Program-made: the position numbers and the translations under genes
Part shown: piece after piece, positions 18,265 through 18,603 of the stretch
Position numbering within the stretch: position 1 is the stretch's first letter
Layout: each line of letters starts with the position of its first letter
The notes under the pieces: model-generated
Seen by the model: the letters and a program-made list of their open reading frames with translations, nothing else
What the model was told of the DNA's origin: nothing
Database searches by the model: none
Assembly (NCBI GenBank): GCA_016709335.1
Contig: JADJNC010000039.1
Coordinates: forward strand, 1-18,603
Source of the DNA: Candidatus Propionivibrio dominans
GTDB taxonomy: Bacteria; Pseudomonadota; Gammaproteobacteria; Burkholderiales; Rhodocyclaceae
Direction: 5' to 3'
DNA: 18,603 nt

Positions 18265-18603
18265 TCAAACGATCACCCCCCCGCCCAGACAAACCCGGCT
18301 CTCGTAAACCACCACCGATTGCCCCGGAGTGACCGCCCACTGAGGTTCGGCAAACTTGATGTAGCAGGAAGCGGCATCGATGCGCTCAATCTCGCACGCC
18401 GCATCGGCCTGCCGGTAGCGTGTCTTGGCGCCATAGACCCAGTGCGTATGCGGCCTTTCGCCGGAGATCCACGACAACTGTCCGGCGCTCAGATCATCGA
18501 CCAGCAGCGCGGGGTGGGAATGGCCCTGCACGACGTAGAGCACATTGCCGGCCATATCCTTCCTGGCCACGAACCAGGCATCGTGATCGCCGCTGGCGCT
18601 GCC
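18265..18603 (-). CDS. mnmA: tRNA 2-thiouridylase MnmA, C-terminal part (cut by window edge)
   Basis: MnmA adds sulphur to uridine 34 of tRNA-Lys, -Glu and -Gln. Only the last 112 residues are inside the window, reading [20 protein letters not shown] from the right edge. The pattern [15 protein letters not shown], then LSWISGERP, the segment [16 protein letters not shown], and the ending [20 protein letters not shown] are typical of the beta-barrel C-terminal domain. The catalytic cysteines and PP-loop lie outside the window. The frame is open to the edge, so the GTG at 18570 is an internal codon and not a start. Confidence 0.95.
   Translation of the reverse strand, partial: GSASGDHDAWFVARKDMAGNVLYVVQGHSHPALLVDDLSAGQLSWISGERPHTHWVYGAKTRYRQADAACEIERIDAASCYIKFAEPQWAVTPGQSVVVYESRVCLGGGVIV

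Overview
The window looks like chromosomal DNA of a Gram-negative betaproteobacterium, most likely in or near the Rhodocyclales. This is inferred from the gene set (queA-tgt-yajC-secD-secF, purB, mnmA, a dcuB-type transporter), the high GC content, and palindromic repeats built on CACCAAG, CTCCTCACT and CGCAGAG. I could not confirm taxonomy by any search.

Layout. (1) 1-1376: a decayed ISNCY-family insertion sequence whose left terminal repeat starts at base 1 and whose transposase is broken by several frame changes. (2) 1377-2244: about 870 bases with no credible gene. It holds a TTGACA promoter fused to a palindrome, then a dense run of perfect short stem-loops ending in a T-tract. This is the best candidate here for an undescribed structured RNA. 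(3) 2245-3900: a small unrecognised ORF and a P4-type tyrosine integrase with its 12-bp arm-like repeats, set against the 3' end of tRNA-Leu(CAA) (4008-4094, minus). Regions 1-3 together look like an integrated element or its remnant. (4) 4182-9649: a plus-strand housekeeping block: queA and tgt (queuosine tRNA modification), then yajC, secD and secF (Sec translocase accessory complex). (5) 10051-11405: dcuB, an anaerobic C4-dicarboxylate transporter. (6) 11483-13494: minus-strand DUF2322-like gene, a small zinc-ribbon membrane protein gene, and purB. (7) 13609-14217: a plus-strand YibF-like glutathione S-transferase. (8) 14396-18603: minus strand, reading leftward from mnmA (cut by the window edge): a flippase-like membrane protein, a DprE1-like FAD oxidase, a DprE2-like reductase, and a degenerate GGDEF protein that keeps an RxxD I-site.

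Genes working together. QueA and Tgt act in one tRNA modification pathway. YajC, SecD and SecF form one membrane complex. The flippase-like, DprE1-like and DprE2-like proteins have the parts expected for epimerising a polyprenyl-phosphate pentose and moving it across the membrane, a pathway known best from mycobacterial arabinan synthesis.

Quality warning. secD, dcuB and purB each carry one single-base indel that splits an otherwise full-length protein. secD and purB are normally essential or nearly so, and two of the three indels lie in short C or G runs. Sequencing or assembly error is the simplest explanation, and it may also account for part of the transposase damage.
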